The notes under the pieces were generated by a model. The model saw only the letters and a program-made list of their open reading frames with translations. It did not search any database and was not told where the DNA came from. Shown one piece after another: positions 5,685-7,723 of a stretch of DNA of 7,723 nt. The position numbers and the translations under genes were made by a program. Position 1 is the stretch's first letter; each line of letters opens with the position of its first letter. The stretch covers positions 9,457-17,179 of the forward strand of contig MGTN01000024.1 in assembly GCA_001799475.1 (NCBI GenBank). Reading direction: 5' to 3'. The DNA comes from Desulfovibrionales bacterium GWA2_65_9 (GTDB lineage Bacteria; Desulfobacterota; Desulfovibrionia; Desulfovibrionales; Desulfovibrionaceae).

Positions 5685-5698
5685 CGGGCCACGGCCCG
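5685..5698 (+). other. GC-rich hairpin between the sensor and permease genes
   Basis: CGGGC (5685-5689), loop CACG, GCCCG (5694-5698) sits between the sensor stop and the permease ribosome-binding site (GGAAGGA, 5698-5704). There is no T-run, so it is not a typical terminator. It may mark an mRNA processing or stability site, or it may be chance. Confidence 0.35.
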
Positions 5699-5714
5699 GA
5701 AGGAAACGACCCGA

Positions 5715-6962
5715 ATGCGACTGTCCTACGTGTTTCGAGAATTGTACCTGCGCCGCAGACGCAGCCTGACCGCCATGCTCGGGCTGGCCGTGGGCATCGC
5801 CCTGCTGGTGGTGGTCAACGCCCTGTCCGCAGCCTTCGGCGAGGCCGCCCGCGCGCCCCTGGCCGAGATTGGCGCGGACTTGAGCATCCAGCGTAACGGT
5901 GACGTGCCGCAGGAGCTGGCCGGTGCCGTGTTCCCCTGTTCCGCCGTGACCCTGCGGGGGGACGAGGTGGAGCGCGTGCGGCAGGTGCCGGGCATCACCG
6001 GCGTGGCAACCGGCGTGCTGCTCTGGGTCTTTGACGCGGACCAGTTCACCATCATCATGGGCCTGGACCCGGACAACCCGCTTGGGCCGGGCAGGCTGCG
6101 CCATTTCATCACCCAGGGGCGTTTCCTTGAATCTGGACCAGAAGCCCTGCTTGAGGTGAACTACGCCCAGGAGCGGCACCTGACGGTCGGCGACAACGTC
6201 AGCGTGGCAGGCAAGCGCTACCCCGTGGTGGGTCTGGTGGATGCCTCCAAGGCGGCCAAGGTCGCCGTGGCTGGCGTGTACCTGCCCCTGGCCGAGGCCC
6301 AGGCCCTGGCCCTGGCCTCACCCCAGGTCCAGTCCGTGTCGCCCTTTGCTCCGGGCGACGTGAACCTGCTGTTCCTCACCGCCGACCAGCGGCGCGTCCC
6401 CGGCCTGGCGGCCACGCTCAAGGGCATCCTGGGCAACAAGGTCAGCATCTCCACGCCGGAGTCCTTCCTGAAGCAGCTGGGCAACCTCTTCGCCCTGTCC
6501 GACACCTTTGCCCTGGCCGTCTCGGCCATCGCCATCGCCACGGCGGCGCTGCTGGTGCTCAAGACCACCGCCGGGAACATCAACGAACGGGCGCGGGAGA
6601 TCGGCGTGCTCAAGTGCCTGGGCTGGACCAACGCCGACGTCATCAGGCAGCTCCTGGCCGAGACGCTCATCCAGTGCCTGCTGGCCGGAGTCCTGGGGCT
6701 GGCCCTGGCTTGGCTGGCCTGCCTGGCCTTAAGCTTCCTTGAGGTGCGCATCCCCATCCCCTGGGAGATGGCCCCGACCCCGCACTTCCTGCCCGGCGGC
6801 GGGGAGCCGGTGTTCAAGACGCTGTCCCTGCCCATGCGGCTGGCCCCCAGCCTGGCAGCCTTCGCCCTGTCCCTGTGCGTCCTCATCGGCGGCCTGACCG
6901 GCGGCCTGCTGGCCCGGCGCATCGCCCGCATCAAGCCTTCGGAGGTCCTTCGTCATGAGTAA
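5715..6962 (+). CDS. MacB/FtsX-type ABC transporter permease
   Basis: This 415-aa inner-membrane subunit has the four-helix FtsX/MacB plan: TM1 at about 18-40, a large periplasmic domain at about 41-255, then TM2 (263-284), TM3 (316-341) and TM4 (376-400). The cytoplasmic link NINERAREIGVLKCLGW (288-304) before TM3 is the family hallmark that contacts the ATPase. The end IKPSEVLRHE is the usual C-terminal signature. Such permeases act by mechanotransmission, driving a periplasmic partner, rather than moving substrate through a membrane channel. GGAAGGA (5698-5704) lies 10 nt before the ATG. The ATPase start overlaps its last 8 bases. No periplasmic adaptor or second permease lies inside the window; the exported protein after the ATPase could be such a partner. 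The substrate cannot be deduced. The link to the sigma and sensor genes is by operon position. Confidence 0.93.
   Translation: MRLSYVFRELYLRRRRSLTAMLGLAVGIALLVVVNALSAAFGEAARAPLAEIGADLSIQRNGDVPQELAGAVFPCSAVTLRGDEVERVRQVPGITGVATGVLLWVFDADQFTIIMGLDPDNPLGPGRLRHFITQGRFLESGPEALLEVNYAQERHLTVGDNVSVAGKRYPVVGLVDASKAAKVAVAGVYLPLAEAQALALASPQVQSVSPFAPGDVNLLFLTADQRRVPGLAATLKGILGNKVSISTPESFLKQLGNLFALSDTFALAVSAIAIATAALLVLKTTAGNINERAREIGVLKCLGWTNADVIRQLLAETLIQCLLAGVLGLALAWLACLALSFLEVRIPIPWEMAPTPHFLPGGGEPVFKTLSLPMRLAPSLAAFALSLCVLIGGLTGGLLARRIARIKPSEVLRHE
6941..6946 (+). promoter_or_regulatory. Shine-Dalgarno site that sets the ATPase start
   Basis: GGAGGT lies 8 nt before the first of three in-frame ATGs (6955, 6973, 6991). 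It is too far from the later two, so initiation most likely begins at 6955. Confidence 0.75.
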
Positions 6963-7023
6963 TACCGGCGCCATGAGTAATACCGGCGTCATGAGTAATA
7001 CCGGCGCCACGAGTGAAACAGCC
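6955..7023 (+). repeat. 18-bp tandem repeat at the ATPase start (three copies plus a degenerate one)
   Basis: Copies at 6955-6972, 6973-6990 and 6991-7008 read ATGAGTAATACCGGCGCC, with one change in copy 2 (GTC for GCC). A degenerate partial copy, ACGAGTGAAACAGCC, follows at 7009-7023. They encode MSNTGA/MSNTGV/MSNTGA and then TSETA. Every full copy carries an in-frame ATG and the ATGAGTAA string that overlaps the permease stop in copy 1. Being 18 bp, a change in copy number keeps the frame. Confidence 0.95.
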
Positions 7024-7677
7024 ATCCTGAAGGCCTTGGGCCTCAAAAAAAACTACGGCGACCTGCCGGTGGTCAAGGGCGTGTCCCTGGACCTGCAGCC
7101 GGGGGAATTCGTCAGCCTCGTGGGCCGCTCCGGCAGTGGCAAGACCACGCTCCTGGCCCTGCTCTCCGGCCTGGAGCGGGTGGACGCCGGGCAGGTGCTG
7201 CTGGACGGCGTGGACATAACGACAGCCTCGGAGGACGCGCTGGCCCTGCTGCGGCGCAGGTCCGTGGGCTTCATCTTCCAGTCCTTCCAGCTCATCCCCA
7301 CGCTCACGGCCTGGGAGAACGTGGCCCTGCCGCTGTTCCCGGTGAAGATGCCCGAAACCGAGCGGCGTGAACGTGCGGAAGCTCTGCTTGGTCAGATGGG
7401 CCTGGGCAGCCGCCTGGAACACCTGCCAGGTGAGCTGTCCGGCGGCGAGAAGCAGCGTGTGGCCATCGCCCGTGCCCTGGTGGGCCGTCCCAAGGTCATC
7501 TTCGCAGACGAACCCACAGGCAACCTGGATGTCCAGACTGGGCAGGAGATCATGGACATCCTGCGCCGCCTGAACACCGAGGACGGCATCGCCATCCTCA
7601 TGGTCACCCACGATCTGGAGCTGTCCAAATCCGCCAACCGAGTCCTGCGCATGCAGGACGGGGAGTTCCTCGCATGA
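6955..7677 (+). CDS. LolD/MacB-type ABC transporter ATP-binding protein
   Basis: This 240-aa ATPase powers the adjacent permease from the cytoplasmic face. All motifs are intact: Walker A GRSGSGKTT (57-65), Q-loop Q109 in FIFQSFQLIPTLTAWENV, signature LSGGEKQR (161-168), Walker B VIFADEP (181-187) with catalytic E186, D-loop GNLD (189-192) and switch H219. The sequence around the Q-loop and the GNLD form are typical of the LolD/MacB/FtsE group. Its first 23 residues come from the 18-bp tandem repeats and look like an unstructured addition; family members usually begin near I24. Start 6955 is supported by GGAGGT at 6941-6946 and overlaps the permease stop by 8 bases. Starts at 6973 or 6991 remain possible for minor products. 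The TGA (7675-7677) overlaps the next gene's ATG. Confidence 0.95.
   Translation: MSNTGAMSNTGVMSNTGATSETAILKALGLKKNYGDLPVVKGVSLDLQPGEFVSLVGRSGSGKTTLLALLSGLERVDAGQVLLDGVDITTASEDALALLRRRSVGFIFQSFQLIPTLTAWENVALPLFPVKMPETERRERAEALLGQMGLGSRLEHLPGELSGGEKQRVAIARALVGRPKVIFADEPTGNLDVQTGQEIMDILRRLNTEDGIAILMVTHDLELSKSANRVLRMQDGEFLA
7660..7665 (+). promoter_or_regulatory. Shine-Dalgarno site of the last, truncated gene
   Basis: GGGGAG lies 8 nt before the ATG at 7674 and supports that start despite the overlap with the ATPase stop. Confidence 0.65.
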
Positions 7678-7723
7678 AGCGCATACTCGTCTGCCTGCTG
7701 GTCCTCGGCCTTTTCGCGTCCGC
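7674..7723 (+). CDS. Start of an exported protein, 3' end outside the window
   Basis: Only 16 codons are present. The ATG overlaps the ATPase stop as ATGA (7674-7677). They encode a Lys-Arg start and then an unbroken hydrophobic run (ILVCLLVLGLFAS), a good signal peptide or membrane anchor. It is therefore probably a periplasmic, outer-membrane or lipid-anchored protein made with the transporter. A periplasmic partner of the MacB-type permease would fit, but no domain can be seen. The product cannot be named from this piece. Confidence 0.7.
   Translation, partial: MKRILVCLLVLGLFAS

Overview
The base composition (about 70% G+C in coding stretches that I counted) and the gene content suggest a high-GC anaerobic or facultative proteobacterium. 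A sulfate- or metal-reducing member of the former Deltaproteobacteria (Desulfovibrio-like) is my best guess. This is an inference: nothing in the window fixes the taxon. All genes I accept lie on the + strand in two blocks separated by a 734-base gene-free gap.

Block 1 (1-3340) is a redox cassette. It holds the 3' part of a ferredoxin-like subunit with four [4Fe-4S] cysteine motifs, a complete 705-residue aldehyde:ferredoxin oxidoreductase (AOR) family enzyme, and a 212-residue partner joined by an ATGA overlap. Order, size and motifs match Escherichia coli ydhY-ydhV-ydhW as I remember them, so I read it as a ydhYVW-like unit. The ferredoxin would carry electrons to or from the bis-pterin Mo/W enzyme. 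The third protein has no known function. E. coli ydhX, ydhU and ydhT are not downstream here. Two oddities stand out: a CxxCH motif in the C-terminal tail of the ferredoxin, and an internal duplication in the YdhW-like protein.

The gap (3341-4074) is visibly poorer in G+C (about 55% over 3461-3560). It has no convincing gene. It holds terminator-like hairpins, an imperfect 13-nt dyad, and a strand-biased GTTCC pentamer.

Block 2 (4075 to the window end) is a stress-signalling and transport operon. It encodes an ECF sigma factor, a membrane anti-sigma factor with a zinc-binding HX3CX2C motif, a membrane-anchored periplasmic sensor resembling CnrX, a MacB/FtsX-type ABC permease, its LolD-like ATPase, and the first 16 codons of an exported protein. 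The first three look like a trans-envelope switch of the CnrH/CnrY/CnrX type. The following genes would be a transporter made with, and probably controlled by, that switch. The substrate and the signal are unknown. The ATPase starts inside three near-identical 18-bp tandem repeats, each carrying an in-frame ATG, and the first overlaps the permease stop codon.
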